This document shows positions 23,902-33,264 of a stretch of 64,000 nt of DNA, in pieces. Both the position numbers and the translations under genes were made by a program. Under the pieces are notes generated by a model. It searched no databases and had not been told where the DNA came from. It saw only the letters and a program-made list of their open reading frames with translations. This DNA is from Faecalibacterium sp. (GTDB lineage: Bacteria > Bacillota > Clostridia > Oscillospirales > Ruminococcaceae). The stretch is from positions 186,001-250,000 of the forward strand of contig JAHHRL010000001.1 in the NCBI GenBank assembly GCA_020025825.1, read 5' to 3'. How positions within the stretch are numbered: the first letter of the stretch is position 1; each line of letters starts with the position of its first letter.

Positions 23902-24780
23902 ATGGATAAACTGACAGTTTTAGCGCCTGCTAAGGTAAATCTGGCACTGGACGTTGTAGGGCTGCGCCCCAATGGTTACCATGATTTGGATATGGTTATG
24001 CAGGCGCTTACATTGTGTGAGCGTGTAACACTGGAAAAGGCAGAGGGGTTAAGCCTTGTTTTGCCGGGCAGTGATTTGCCTGCGGATGACAGCAACATTG
24101 CGCTGAAAGCCGCAAGAGTGTTTTTTCAATATACGGGCTTGCAAAGCGGTGTAAAAATCACAGTGGAAAAGCATACTCCGGTACAGGCAGGCATGGGCGG
24201 CGGCAGTGCAGATGCAGCGGGTGTGCTGTTTGGCTTAAACGAACTGTATGAAGCAGACCTGCCCCGCAAGCTCTCTATGAGTGAGCTGTTGGCGCTTGGT
24301 GCACCTTTGGGCGCTGATGTGCCCTTTGCCTTAATGGGCGGCACTTGCCGGGTACAGGGGATTGGCGATTTGCTGTGTGCACTTCCGCCCATGCCGGATT
24401 GCGGCATGGTAGTGGTTATGCCGGAACAAGGTGTATCCACGCCGGCGGCCTTCAAAGCGTTTGACCGAGTAGAAAAACCGTGGCACCCGGATGTAGCTGC
24501 CTTGGACGCAGCACTGCGTCAGGGGGACTTTGCAGGCGTATGTGCCGCAGCAGGCAATGCGCTGGAGGCAGTTGGCAGCAGTCCGGAGACACCTGCCATT
24601 AAAGCGAGCCTTTGCAGTACCGGTGCAAAAGCAGCGCTTATGACGGGAAGCGGTGCAGCTGTGTTCGGCCTTTACGATGACCTGACTCAGGCAGAGGCGG
24701 CGGCGGCAGTTTTGCGCCAAAGCTATGCACAGGTGTATGTTACAGCACCTTTGTCCAGTGGACCCTATGTGGAAAGATAA
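23902..24780 (+). CDS. ispE: 4-diphosphocytidyl-2-C-methyl-D-erythritol kinase
   Basis: A 292-residue GHMP kinase that phosphorylates CDP-methylerythritol in the MEP isoprenoid pathway. APAKVNLALDVVGLRPNGYHDL at the N-terminus (Lys and His of the substrate site), the glycine-rich ATP loop PVQAGMGGGSADAAGVL near residue 90-107, GADVPFAL near 133-140 and MTGSGAAVFG near the C-terminus are all diagnostic. AAAGGAG lies 6 nt before the ATG; the longer frame from 23770 runs through the aminotransferase and is rejected. Probably co-transcribed with the Lrp-aminotransferase pair. Confidence 0.95.
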   Translation: MDKLTVLAPAKVNLALDVVGLRPNGYHDLDMVMQALTLCERVTLEKAEGLSLVLPGSDLPADDSNIALKAARVFFQYTGLQSGVKITVEKHTPVQAGMGGGSADAAGVLFGLNELYEADLPRKLSMSELLALGAPLGADVPFALMGGTCRVQGIGDLLCALPPMPDCGMVVVMPEQGVSTPAAFKAFDRVEKPWHPDVAALDAALRQGDFAGVCAAAGNALEAVGSSPETPAIKASLCSTGAKAALMTGSGAAVFGLYDDLTQAEAAAAVLRQSYAQVYVTAPLSSGPYVER

Positions 24781-24813
24781 TTTCCAAAAACAGGAATAAA
24801 ACAAAAACAAATG

Positions 24814-24850
24814 CCCATCCTTCCTCTGCGACAGAGAGGGGATGGGTTTT
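24814..24850 (+). terminator. terminator after ispE, abutting the spoIIR start
   Basis: CCCATCCTTCCTCTG (24814-24828) pairs with CAGAGAGGGGATGGG (24832-24846), one mismatch and two wobbles, then TTTT. Its right arm contains the only SD-like run (GAGGGG) for spoIIR, so it may also hide that ribosome site. Confidence 0.75.
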
Positions 24851-25447
24851 GTGTTAATAACAAAAGATACGTTTTGCCGTTGGCTCAGTTTAGTGTTAGG
24901 ACTGTTAATTACATTTACATGGGCTGCAAGCCAAAGCCGTTTTGCGCAGGTGTGCGGCCAAGTACGGCAGGATACCCTGCGCTTGCATATTGTGGCTTCC
25001 AGCGATACGGTTGCGGACCAAAGCCTGAAGCTGCGTGTGCGGGACGCTGTACTGGAACAAGCCGGAAAATTATGTGCAGATGCGCCGAACCAAACCGTTG
25101 CCAAGGAGATTTTGGCTCATAACCTGCCTATGCTTGAGCGCACAGCCGGTCGGGTTTTGGTCCGTGCGGGGCAGCCAATGCCGGTAAAAGCGGAGATGGA
25201 AAACAGCTATTTTGCCACAACGCATTATACCCACAATACCTTGCCGGCAGGCACATACGATGCGGTTCGGATTACCTTAGGAAAAGGAAACGGCCATAAT
25301 TGGTGGTGCTGCCTGTATCCGGCATTGTGCATTTCGGCGGCAAGCGAATATGAACAAGAGGAAGAAAACGCGGTTGTGTCTTCCGGTAAATATGAGATTC
25401 GGTTTGCGCTGGTAGAGTGGTGGCAAAATCGATGCAATAAAAAATAG
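24851..25447 (+). CDS. spoIIR: stage II sporulation protein R
   Basis: SpoIIR is made in the forespore and secreted to trigger SpoIIGA, which matures sigma-E in the mother cell. This 198-residue protein has an N-terminal hydrophobic export segment (WLSLVLGLLITFTWAAS), then LRLHIVASSDTVADQSLKLRVRDAV in part, ENSYF near the centre, and the signature TLPAGTYDAVRITLGKGNGHNWW followed by CCLYPALC. All these agree with the family, so the gene looks intact. A GTG start at 24851 gives an 8-9 nt spacing from GAGGGG; an ATG at 24842 would touch the ribosome site and is rejected. No other sporulation gene lies nearby. Confidence 0.92.
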   Translation: MLITKDTFCRWLSLVLGLLITFTWAASQSRFAQVCGQVRQDTLRLHIVASSDTVADQSLKLRVRDAVLEQAGKLCADAPNQTVAKEILAHNLPMLERTAGRVLVRAGQPMPVKAEMENSYFATTHYTHNTLPAGTYDAVRITLGKGNGHNWWCCLYPALCISAASEYEQEEENAVVSSGKYEIRFALVEWWQNRCNKK

Positions 25448-25461
25448 TGCACACAATTTAT

Positions 25462-25489
25462 CCTTAGGCAGCATACATTATGCGTAAGG
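25462..25489 (+). promoter_or_regulatory. hairpin covering the ribosome site of the peptidoglycan-binding gene
   Basis: CCTTAGGCA (25462-25470) pairs with TGCGTAAGG (25481-25489), one mismatch. The right arm includes the start of AAGGAGG. Confidence 0.5.
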
Positions 25490-25503
25490 AGGTGCATAGC
25501 ACT

Positions 25504-25977
25504 ATGGCAAAACCTGATTATTATGCATTAAATCAAAAAGGAAGTGCCGGCCCGGATGTTTCTTTGATTCAGATTTGGTTAAACGGTGTCCATAAGAAAT
25601 ACGCTTGTGTACAGACCCTGACGGTAGACGGAAAGTTTGGCTCCTTGACAGAGAGCGCTGTGAAGAACTTCCAGTGCATTGCCGGTTTGAAGATGGATGG
25701 AAAAGTCGGCAACAATACGTGGGATTCCTTGTATGCATATTATGCAGACGTCGAGCAGCCCGGCGAGCAGTATCCCGGTACTGCAATGCGCAACGGCAAC
25801 AGAGGAGCTACCGTTAAAAGTGCCCAGATGCAGCTGACCAGCAAGGGCTACAACACCAATAATGACGGCATTATGGGTGCGGCAACCGTTCGCTCGGTTC
25901 AGAATTTCCAGCAGGCAAAGGGTTTGTCTGTGGACGGCGTAATTGGCCCTGATACATGGAGAGTCCTATACCAGTAA
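25504..25977 (+). CDS. protein of two peptidoglycan-binding (PGB_1) repeats
   Basis: A 157-residue protein made of two PG_binding_1 domains: residues about 15-75 (LIQIWLNG, LTVDGKFGSLTESAVKNFQ, DGKVGNNTWDSL) and 92-157 (VKSAQMQLTSKGYN, NDGIMGAATVRSVQNFQQAK, DGVIGPDTWRVLY). No catalytic domain and no signal peptide are visible, unusual for a wall-binding module; it may be spore-associated, exported by another route, or a phage-derived leftover. It follows spoIIR by 56 nt and has its own AAGGAGG site with 9-nt spacing, held in a hairpin. Confidence in the domains is high, in the role low. Confidence 0.88.
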   Translation: MAKPDYYALNQKGSAGPDVSLIQIWLNGVHKKYACVQTLTVDGKFGSLTESAVKNFQCIAGLKMDGKVGNNTWDSLYAYYADVEQPGEQYPGTAMRNGNRGATVKSAQMQLTSKGYNTNNDGIMGAATVRSVQNFQQAKGLSVDGVIGPDTWRVLYQ

Positions 25978-26010
25978 AATCGGCAAAAATAAAAAGTAGT
26001 TAGCGCATGG

Positions 26011-26040
26011 ATGGCGTCCCGTTTATGGGGCGCCATTTTT
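26011..26040 (+). terminator. intrinsic terminator
   Basis: ATGGCGTCCC (26011-26020) pairs with GGGGCGCCAT (26027-26036), then TTTTT. Confidence 0.88.
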
Positions 26041-26044
26041 GCTA

Positions 26045-26073
26045 TTCTGTGCAATAGAAATTTATGGTATGAT
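26045..26073 (+). promoter_or_regulatory. candidate promoter of addBA
   Basis: TTCTGT (26045-26050), 17-nt spacer, TATGAT (26068-26073), 40 nt before addB. Confidence 0.5.
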
Positions 26074-26112
26074 GAAGGATAGAAAATCATCGCAGGAAAG
26101 GCGGCAGTAAGT

Positions 26113-29100
26113 ATGCTAAAACTGATTCTCGGCCCGGCGGGTACCGGAAAAACCAGCTTGCTTTATCAGCAAATCGAAGACTTGGCAGCACAGGGTAAAA
26201 AAAGTATTCTGCTGGTGCCGGAACAGTTTACTTCCAGCACGGAGGGACGCATTTACCATACCTTGGGGGATGCAGGTTCTGCCATGGTGGAAAGTTTATC
26301 CTTTACGTCTATGGCAGAGCGGATTTTATCCGCCTGTGGCGGTGCGGCGCTGCCTACATTAAGCGATGCAGGCCGTGCGGTGCTGGTGCGCCGTGCAATG
26401 ACAGAACTGGGGGAGAAGGTGCGCCATTATCGCAGGCATCGGCGCAGTGCATCCTTTTGCAGTATGGCATCGCAAACCATTGATGAACTGAAAAGTGCAG
26501 GCGTTACGCCCCAGCAGCTTACCACGCTGTCGGCAGGGTGCGGCGCAGGCAGAGAAAAGCTGGAAGAACTGGCCCTGATTTACGGTGCTTACGAAGCCTT
26601 GCTTGCGCATACAGGCATGGACCCGGCAGACCGCCTGACACGTGCGGCAGACCGATTGGAGCAGGCGCTTTCTAACGGAGAGATACCCGCCTTTTTACAG
26701 GACAGGGCTATATTTATTGATGAGTTTGATACGTTCAATGCGCCTAAAAAACGATTGCTGACCGCATTGCTGACCACTGCACCGCAGGTGACGGTAGCCC
26801 TGTGCGCAGATGGGCAGCCGGCAGATGAGGAGGACTTAAGTCTGCTTTCCGGCGGAAGACGTGTAGCCTTGGCACTCAAGCAGCTGGCACGCAAAGCAGG
26901 GGTTTCGGTGGCAGCCCCCACTGTGCTTACCGAGGATTTGCGCCATGCGGAGGCGCCCGGCCTGGCAGCGCTGACAAAGTGGCTGAAGCAAGAGGGCGAG
27001 GCAGATATGATGCCGCCCAATCCGGAGGAGATTCGCCTGTATGCGGCTCCGGACAGAAATGCAGAGGCTCGTGCTGTGGCTGTGGCCATTCGGCACCTTG
27101 TGCAGGCGGGTACACGCTATCGGGATATGGCGGTGGTATGCCGTAATACGGTGGACTATCAGGCAGCAATCCGGTACGAATTCCGTCTGGCGGGGATTCC
27201 GCTGTTTTGCGACGAGGCAACCACACCGGAGTTTTGCGCCCCGGCCTGTGCCGTGAAAGCCTTGCTTGGATTGGTACGTGGCGGTGATTATAACGAAAAT
27301 ATGGTTACACTGGCAAAAACAGGCCTGTGTGATTTAACCGAACGTCAGATTTGTGCGCTGGACAATTATGTTTACACTTGGAGCCCCCGCCGTGCTGAAT
27401 GGAAGGACCCCTTTGCACGCAGCCCACAAGGCTTTGGCGAAACCAGCCGTGTAACCGAAGAAGAACTGGAAGATGTGGCTTTGGCGGAACAGGCTCGCCA
27501 AAAATTGCAGCCTGCTGTCGAAAAGCTGCGCAGCCGTGCCAAGGAAGCAGATGCGGCAGCTTTGAGTAAGGCAATCTATCTGTGTCTGCGTGAGCTGGGC
27601 GCAGAGGAGTGCCAGCAAAAACTTACACAGCAGCTGCGTGAGCGTGAGGGAATCCCTGCTGCACAGGAAGCCGCGCGTGAGTGGAATGTGGTGATGCAGC
27701 TGCTGAATCAGATGACCGGCCTGCTGGGCGGGGAGCATTTGGACGGCGGCGAATATGCAGAGCTGTTTAATCTATTGCTGCGCAGCTCCGATTTGGGGCA
27801 TATCCCGCAGATGATGGATGCAGTTATTTTTACCTCGGCAGGTAAAATGCGTTTGGACGACCCGGCATACGTGTTTGTTTTGGGTCTGGCAGAAAACGAA
27901 TTTCCCCAGTCGCCGGGGGACAGAGGCCTTTTGACTCATGCAGACCGGGACCAGTTGATGGCGCAAAATGTAGAGCTGCCGGATTCCTTTGAAAATCGTG
28001 TGGTGCGTGAACAGATTTGCTTTTATAAAGCACTGACTGCTGCACGAAAAGGCTTGTGGCTGAGCTGGCCCGAGGGATTGGCACTGCCGCTGACAGGCAG
28101 CTTAGAACTGCTGCAGGCGAACGGTTTGCGTGAGCCTGCCCTTACTCCGTTGGATTACGCAGCTACGCCGGCTGCTGCATTGGACCATTTGGGCGATATT
28201 TGGAATCAGAATGACCAGGAAACCGCGGACCTGTACGCAGCATTGCAAAGCCAGCCGGAAACGGCAGACGTTTTAGCGGCAATGCGCCGCACAGCACTGG
28301 ACGAACCTTATCAAATTACCAATACGGCAATTATGGAGCAGGTGCTGGGGAATGCAATCCATATTTCGCCCAGCCAGATGGAAAAGTATTATAGCTGCCG
28401 CTATGGCTATTTTTTGCAGTATATTCTGGGCTTGCGCCCTCGCCAAAAGGCTGAACTGTCGCCAAACCAAAGCGGCAGCCTGATGCACTGGGTGCTGCAA
28501 ATGGCATTGGACCCGCAGCCAAATCCGTATTCAGACTGGAAAGCAGCGCCTTTTGACCAGCTGACAGATGAGCAATGTGCGGATTTGGCAGGCCGGTTGA
28601 CCGACGAGTACGTACGGCTGTATATGCCCGATTCCTCTGCCCGGTTTGCGTATTTGATTCGCAGGCTCAAGCGCAGCCTGACAGGGCTGCTGCTGTATCT
28701 GCGTGATGAGCAGCGGCAGGGCAGCTTTGCGCCCGAAGCCTGCGAGCTGCCCATTGGCGGTTTTTCAGGCTGCCTGCCGCCGCAGGTGTATCAGCTGCCC
28801 AATGGCAAAACCGTGGAAATCATCGGTACAGTGGACCGTGCCGATGCATGGACAGATGAAAACGGCCAGCGCTGGGTGCGTGTAGTGGACTATAAAACAG
28901 GTACGAAGTCTTTCGACCTGAAAGAAGTTTACTGCGGTTTGGACTGCCAGATGCTGCTGTATCTGTTTACGTTGACACAGGATAAAAGCGGACGCTTTAC
29001 CGGGGCAAAACCGGCCGGTGTCCTGTATCTTTTGGCAGATGGCAGTCCACAGCAGACAGCCCGTGATGCAGAACCTGCACCCGTATGCAAGCTGGATGGC

Positions 29101-29493
29101 CTTGTGTTGGATTGGCCCAGTGTATATCACGCTATGGATACGGAGGAAACAGGCAGATACCTGCCTTTTGACTTCCAAAACGGCAAGCCAAACTCACGCA
29201 AGAAAAAGTATCTGGCGGACGGCGCCAAGATGGAGCGGATTCAAAACCATTTGGAAACACTGGTTACCGATATGGCAAGCCAGCTTTATGATGGCCGTAT
29301 CGAAGCAGAGCCATTGTGTACAACCAAACGGGACAGCTGCCGCTTTTGCGATTTTGCGCTGATATGTCGCCACGAAAAAGGCTGGAAAGAACGGGAGCTG
29401 GATGCGCCCAAGGACCCCTTTGGGGAAGAAGCGGCCGAACAAACGCAGGCAGAAGACGCTGCGGCAGAACAGGAGGAAAACAAAAATGGCTGA
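26113..29493 (+). CDS. addB: ATP-dependent helicase/nuclease subunit AddB
   Basis: The 1126-residue AddB subunit of the AddAB enzyme, which resects double-strand breaks and recognises Chi. Residues 7-14 (GPAGTGKT) form a P-loop, followed by the family VPEQFTSSTEGRI. The C-terminal RecB-type nuclease domain starts near SPSQMEKYYSCRYGYFLQY, contains the catalytic VVDYKTGTK (about residue 926-934), and its iron-sulfur staple Cys ligands are the Cys in YSCRYG and those in DSCRFCDFALICRHEK near residues 1075-1090. A charged tail follows. Stop and addA start overlap by 8 nt, indicating coupling. Confidence 0.95.
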   Translation: MLKLILGPAGTGKTSLLYQQIEDLAAQGKKSILLVPEQFTSSTEGRIYHTLGDAGSAMVESLSFTSMAERILSACGGAALPTLSDAGRAVLVRRAMTELGEKVRHYRRHRRSASFCSMASQTIDELKSAGVTPQQLTTLSAGCGAGREKLEELALIYGAYEALLAHTGMDPADRLTRAADRLEQALSNGEIPAFLQDRAIFIDEFDTFNAPKKRLLTALLTTAPQVTVALCADGQPADEEDLSLLSGGRRVALALKQLARKAGVSVAAPTVLTEDLRHAEAPGLAALTKWLKQEGEADMMPPNPEEIRLYAAPDRNAEARAVAVAIRHLVQAGTRYRDMAVVCRNTVDYQAAIRYEFRLAGIPLFCDEATTPEFCAPACAVKALLGLVRGGDYNENMVTLAKTGLCDLTERQICALDNYVYTWSPRRAEWKDPFARSPQGFGETSRVTEEELEDVALAEQARQKLQPAVEKLRSRAKEADAAALSKAIYLCLRELGAEECQQKLTQQLREREGIPAAQEAAREWNVVMQLLNQMTGLLGGEHLDGGEYAELFNLLLRSSDLGHIPQMMDAVIFTSAGKMRLDDPAYVFVLGLAENEFPQSPGDRGLLTHADRDQLMAQNVELPDSFENRVVREQICFYKALTAARKGLWLSWPEGLALPLTGSLELLQANGLREPALTPLDYAATPAAALDHLGDIWNQNDQETADLYAALQSQPETADVLAAMRRTALDEPYQITNTAIMEQVLGNAIHISPSQMEKYYSCRYGYFLQYILGLRPRQKAELSPNQSGSLMHWVLQMALDPQPNPYSDWKAAPFDQLTDEQCADLAGRLTDEYVRLYMPDSSARFAYLIRRLKRSLTGLLLYLRDEQRQGSFAPEACELPIGGFSGCLPPQVYQLPNGKTVEIIGTVDRADAWTDENGQRWVRVVDYKTGTKSFDLKEVYCGLDCQMLLYLFTLTQDKSGRFTGAKPAGVLYLLADGSPQQTARDAEPAPVCKLDGLVLDWPSVYHAMDTEETGRYLPFDFQNGKPNSRKKKYLADGAKMERIQNHLETLVTDMASQLYDGRIEAEPLCTTKRDSCRFCDFALICRHEKGWKERELDAPKDPFGEEAAEQTQAEDAAAEQEENKNG

Positions 29494-32400
29494 TACAAAA
29501 TGGACTCCGGCACAGGCGGCAGCCATCGCAGACAGAGGCGGCGCCCTGCTGCTGAGCGCTGCAGCAGGCAGCGGCAAAACCGCTGTTTTAACCGAGCGAG
29601 CTGTCGGCTTGATTTTGGACCCTGTGTGCCCTGTGGAAGCCGACCGCCTGCTGATTGTGACCTTTACCAATGCGGCAGCGGCTGAGCTGCGTGCCCGTAT
29701 TGGCAACCGCCTGCTGGAAGAAGTAAAAAAAGACCCGGGCAACGCACGTTTGCGCCGTCAGCGCATTTTGCTGCAGCGTGCATCTATTTGTACGGTGGAT
29801 GCATTCTGTATGGACCTTTTGCACCGACACTTTGCGCAGCTGGACATCCCGGCGGAGTTTCAGCCGGCAGACCCGGGGCAGGCTAAAGCAATGTGGGATG
29901 CCGCCTTGGCGGAAACCATGGAGGAAATGGTTGCAAAGCCTGCATTTTGCGATTTTGCGGATTTATACGGCCGAGGTCGAAGCGATGCGGCAGCAGGGGA
30001 AGCCATTGGGCAGCTGTACGAGTTTTTGCAGGTTCTGCCGGACCCGGACCAGTGTCTGGAAGTGTATTTGGAAAGCTGGCGCAAGCCAAATTCCTTTGCG
30101 GGCAGCAAGGGCTTTACCGAAACACTGCAAGCTGTAGCAGAAAAATGCAATAAAACCATACAGAGCCTGCGTGCGGCACTGATGCGTTCCAAACAGGATA
30201 TGGAAGCGGAAATGGAAGCAGCCCGCACAACAAAAAAGACGGCTTCGGCACAGGAAAAAGCAGCACAAAAGGCAATGGATAAGTTTATTTGGCTGCAAGA
30301 AGATTTGGACTCCGGCATTGAGTTTTATACACAGGCCGAAAGTTTGGCACAGGCGCAGGACTGGGACGGGCTGAACGAAATGCTTGCACCCTACCGGCAG
30401 GATGGCGTAGTGCGTCCGGGCGGACGTTCAACCAGCAAACGTGTATACGGTGAAAATAAAGATACCGTGAAGCTGGCAGGCGATTTGGCACAGGAGGCCT
30501 GCGACGATATGCTGGACTGGGTTCCGGCAAGTTTGGCGGAAATTGAACAGGACCGTGTGCGTGCGCTGCCCATGCTGGAAGCATTGGCGCAGGCCCAGCG
30601 AGCCTTTGCGGCACGCTACTATGCAAAAAAGCTGGAAAAGAAAATGCTGGATTTCAGTGATATGGAACAGCTGGCACTGCGTTTACTGCGCCGCCCTGCC
30701 AATATCCGTGATGCGCAAGGCAACATTTTGCCCATCCAGCAGGCACTTGCCGCTATGCAGGATACCAGCAACTGCCGCACGCCGCTGTGCGAACAAATCA
30801 GCGATGCGTACGATGCGGTTATGGTGGACGAATATCAGGACACCAATGCATTGCAGGATGCACTGTATAACTGTCTGGCAAAGCCCAGCGGCGATAACCT
30901 GTTTTTTGTTGGTGACCTGAAGCAAAGTATCTATCGTTTTCGTCAGGCAGAGCCGCATATCTTTTTGCAAAGGCAGCAGTCCTATGCGCCGCTGGTGGGT
31001 GGAGCACGTGTGCGCCCAACAGGGCAGGGAGCGGCAGCCAGCTTAGCGCTGGATGCAAACTTCCGCAGTGCGTCCGCAGTCATTGATGGCATTAACTTTA
31101 TTTTTACGCACGTAATGCGGCAGGATTTGGGTGATGTTGTGTACGGCGATGGTCAGCGGCTTGTATGCGGCGACCAAAGCGGATACACGGGTCAGGTGGA
31201 GGCTGCTGTATTGCAGGCGCAATCCCCTGAAGCGGAGGCTGCTTGGGTTGCGGCACGCATCGAGCGCTTGGTGAAAGAAGAAAAGGCACAGGTGCGCTGC
31301 AAGGGCGGTACAAGACCGATTCAGTACGAGGACTGCTGCATTTTGGTATCTACACGCAGTAATTTTGCAGCCTATATCAAAGCCTTGCAGGATAGGAATA
31401 TCCCCAGCTATGCTGCTACAGCGGACGACTTGCTGGAAGCAGCACAGGTGCGCCCTTTGATTGCACTGCTGCGTGTGATTGATAATCCGGCAAGAAACAT
31501 TGAACTGGCAGCAGCGATGCGCAGCGAACTGTTTGGTTTTACAGATGATGATTTGCTGCAGCTGCGTGCAACCCGTAAAAAGTGCAGTTTGTATGGTGCG
31601 CTTGTTGCGGTTGTGCAGGGTGAGGGGACAGACGACTTCTCGGAAAAGTGCCGCTGCTTTTATACCAAGCTGGACACTTTGCGCAGTTTATCCCGCAGTA
31701 TGCCTGTGGACCGATTACTGGAAGAAATTTTTGCACGGACAGGCTATCTGGCTGCGGTGGGCGCAGGCGAGGAGGGCGCACGCCGCCGTGAGGAAGTGCG
31801 CCGCTTTGCAGCGTGGGCATCGGAGGCAGGTGCGTCCGGTTTAGGCGGATTGATTTATGTAATTGAGGCAACCCAAAATGCAAAGGGACTGCAAAGCACA
31901 ACTTCCGGTAAAAGCAAGCCCGGCTGTGTTTCGATTATGACGATTCATGGCAGTAAGGGCTTACAGTTCCCGGCGGTTTTTGTAGTGGATACTGCGCACC
32001 GCTTTAATATGGACGATATTAAACACCCGGTTTTGCTGCATCGTGATTATGGTTTTGGGCTGGCTCTGCGTGGGCCCGGCGGGCTGTACCCCACTGTGCA
32101 AAAAATGCAGATTCGCCGCAGCATTGAGGCTGAAACACGCAGCGAGCAGATGCGCCTTTTATATGTAGCACTGACCCGTGCGCAGGATATGCTGTTTATG
32201 ACCATTCCGCTGGAGAATCCCGAAAAAACCATTGAAAAGGTGGCGCTGCGCCTGTGCGCAGGTGCGGGCGAAGATTATCTGCATCGCATCAGCAGCTTTT
32301 CCGGCTGGCTGCTGGCGGCGCTGCTGCAGCATCCGGATGCAGGCGTTTTGCGGGTGCCGTCGGAAGCAAAGGGAACGGAGATTGCTGCCATGGTGCCGCT

Positions 32401-33196
32401 TCAGCCTGCCAATAGCCCGATGCGGATTGTCTGGGAGGAGGCCGCCGAACCTGAAGAACAAGACGCAGCCCAGCGGACAGGTGCCCCCACGATGGAACCG
32501 GATGCACAGCAGGTCGAGCGAATCCGTGCAGGATTTGCATGGCAGTATCCGGCAAAGGAACAAATCAATATTCCGGTTAAGGTAAGTGTTACCAGTCTGG
32601 TGCATCAAAGCGATGCGATTATTTTGGAGCGGCCGGGATTTATGTCGGCGGCAGGCTTGACCGCTGCGGAGATGGGCACGGCGCTGCACGCTTATTTGGA
32701 GCATGCGGACTTTACTGCCTTAGCACAGGCACGTGATGCAGGACAGGCTGCATTAACACAGGCCATTGCAGAAGAACGTGACAGACAAATGGCGATGCAT
32801 TTAATGACGCAGGATACAGCCGATGCATTAGATGTGGAAAAAGTGCATACGTTTTTACAAAGCGATGCATTTACCAAAATTTGCGACGCACAGACAATTT
32901 ACCGTGAGTTTGACTTTATTACGGGTGTACCGGCCAGCCGTTTGCCCGACGGCCCGGCGGACAGCGATGCAACCGTGATGGTACAGGGTATTGCGGACTT
33001 GATTTTGGAGTATCCGGACCATTTAGAACTGCTGGATTACAAAACCGACCGTACCAAAAATCCCGAACAGCTGCGTCAGGCCTATCATAAGCAGCTGGAG
33101 CTGTATGCAGATGCGATTGAAAAACGCTTTGCGCCTAAAAAAGTAACCTACAAAGGTATTTATTCTTTTGCGCTTGGGCAGTTGGTTCAAATATAA
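29486..33196 (+). CDS. addA: ATP-dependent helicase/nuclease subunit AddA
   Basis: The 1236-residue AddA subunit, a UvrD-like SF1A helicase fused to a RecB-type nuclease. TPAQAAAIADRGGALLL is the Q-like motif, AAAGSGKTAVL is Walker A near residue 27-35, VMVDEYQDTN is Walker B, GDLKQSIYRFRQAEP is motif III, and MTIHGSKGLQFPAVFV and LYVALTRAQD are motifs V-VI. The C-terminal nuclease shows LLDYKTDR. AGGAGG sits 7-8 nt before the ATG at 29486, inside addB; the longer frame from 29402 is not supported. Together with AddB it replaces RecBCD in Firmicutes. Confidence 0.96.
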   Translation: MADTKWTPAQAAAIADRGGALLLSAAAGSGKTAVLTERAVGLILDPVCPVEADRLLIVTFTNAAAAELRARIGNRLLEEVKKDPGNARLRRQRILLQRASICTVDAFCMDLLHRHFAQLDIPAEFQPADPGQAKAMWDAALAETMEEMVAKPAFCDFADLYGRGRSDAAAGEAIGQLYEFLQVLPDPDQCLEVYLESWRKPNSFAGSKGFTETLQAVAEKCNKTIQSLRAALMRSKQDMEAEMEAARTTKKTASAQEKAAQKAMDKFIWLQEDLDSGIEFYTQAESLAQAQDWDGLNEMLAPYRQDGVVRPGGRSTSKRVYGENKDTVKLAGDLAQEACDDMLDWVPASLAEIEQDRVRALPMLEALAQAQRAFAARYYAKKLEKKMLDFSDMEQLALRLLRRPANIRDAQGNILPIQQALAAMQDTSNCRTPLCEQISDAYDAVMVDEYQDTNALQDALYNCLAKPSGDNLFFVGDLKQSIYRFRQAEPHIFLQRQQSYAPLVGGARVRPTGQGAAASLALDANFRSASAVIDGINFIFTHVMRQDLGDVVYGDGQRLVCGDQSGYTGQVEAAVLQAQSPEAEAAWVAARIERLVKEEKAQVRCKGGTRPIQYEDCCILVSTRSNFAAYIKALQDRNIPSYAATADDLLEAAQVRPLIALLRVIDNPARNIELAAAMRSELFGFTDDDLLQLRATRKKCSLYGALVAVVQGEGTDDFSEKCRCFYTKLDTLRSLSRSMPVDRLLEEIFARTGYLAAVGAGEEGARRREEVRRFAAWASEAGASGLGGLIYVIEATQNAKGLQSTTSGKSKPGCVSIMTIHGSKGLQFPAVFVVDTAHRFNMDDIKHPVLLHRDYGFGLALRGPGGLYPTVQKMQIRRSIEAETRSEQMRLLYVALTRAQDMLFMTIPLENPEKTIEKVALRLCAGAGEDYLHRISSFSGWLLAALLQHPDAGVLRVPSEAKGTEIAAMVPLQPANSPMRIVWEEAAEPEEQDAAQRTGAPTMEPDAQQVERIRAGFAWQYPAKEQINIPVKVSVTSLVHQSDAIILERPGFMSAAGLTAAEMGTALHAYLEHADFTALAQARDAGQAALTQAIAEERDRQMAMHLMTQDTADALDVEKVHTFLQSDAFTKICDAQTIYREFDFITGVPASRLPDGPADSDATVMVQGIADLILEYPDHLELLDYKTDRTKNPEQLRQAYHKQLELYADAIEKRFAPKKVTYKGIYSFALGQLVQI

Positions 33197-33235
33197 AGAA
33201 AAGAGAAAATAAGACGCAGAACTAGGAAAAAATGC

Positions 33236-33264
33236 TTGACAGGGTAAGCGTGCAGCGGTATAAT
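33236..33264 (+). promoter_or_regulatory. consensus sigma-A promoter of infC-rpmI-rplT
   Basis: TTGACA (33236-33241), 17-nt spacer, TATAAT (33259-33264): a perfect match, about 180 nt before infC. Confidence 0.93.
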
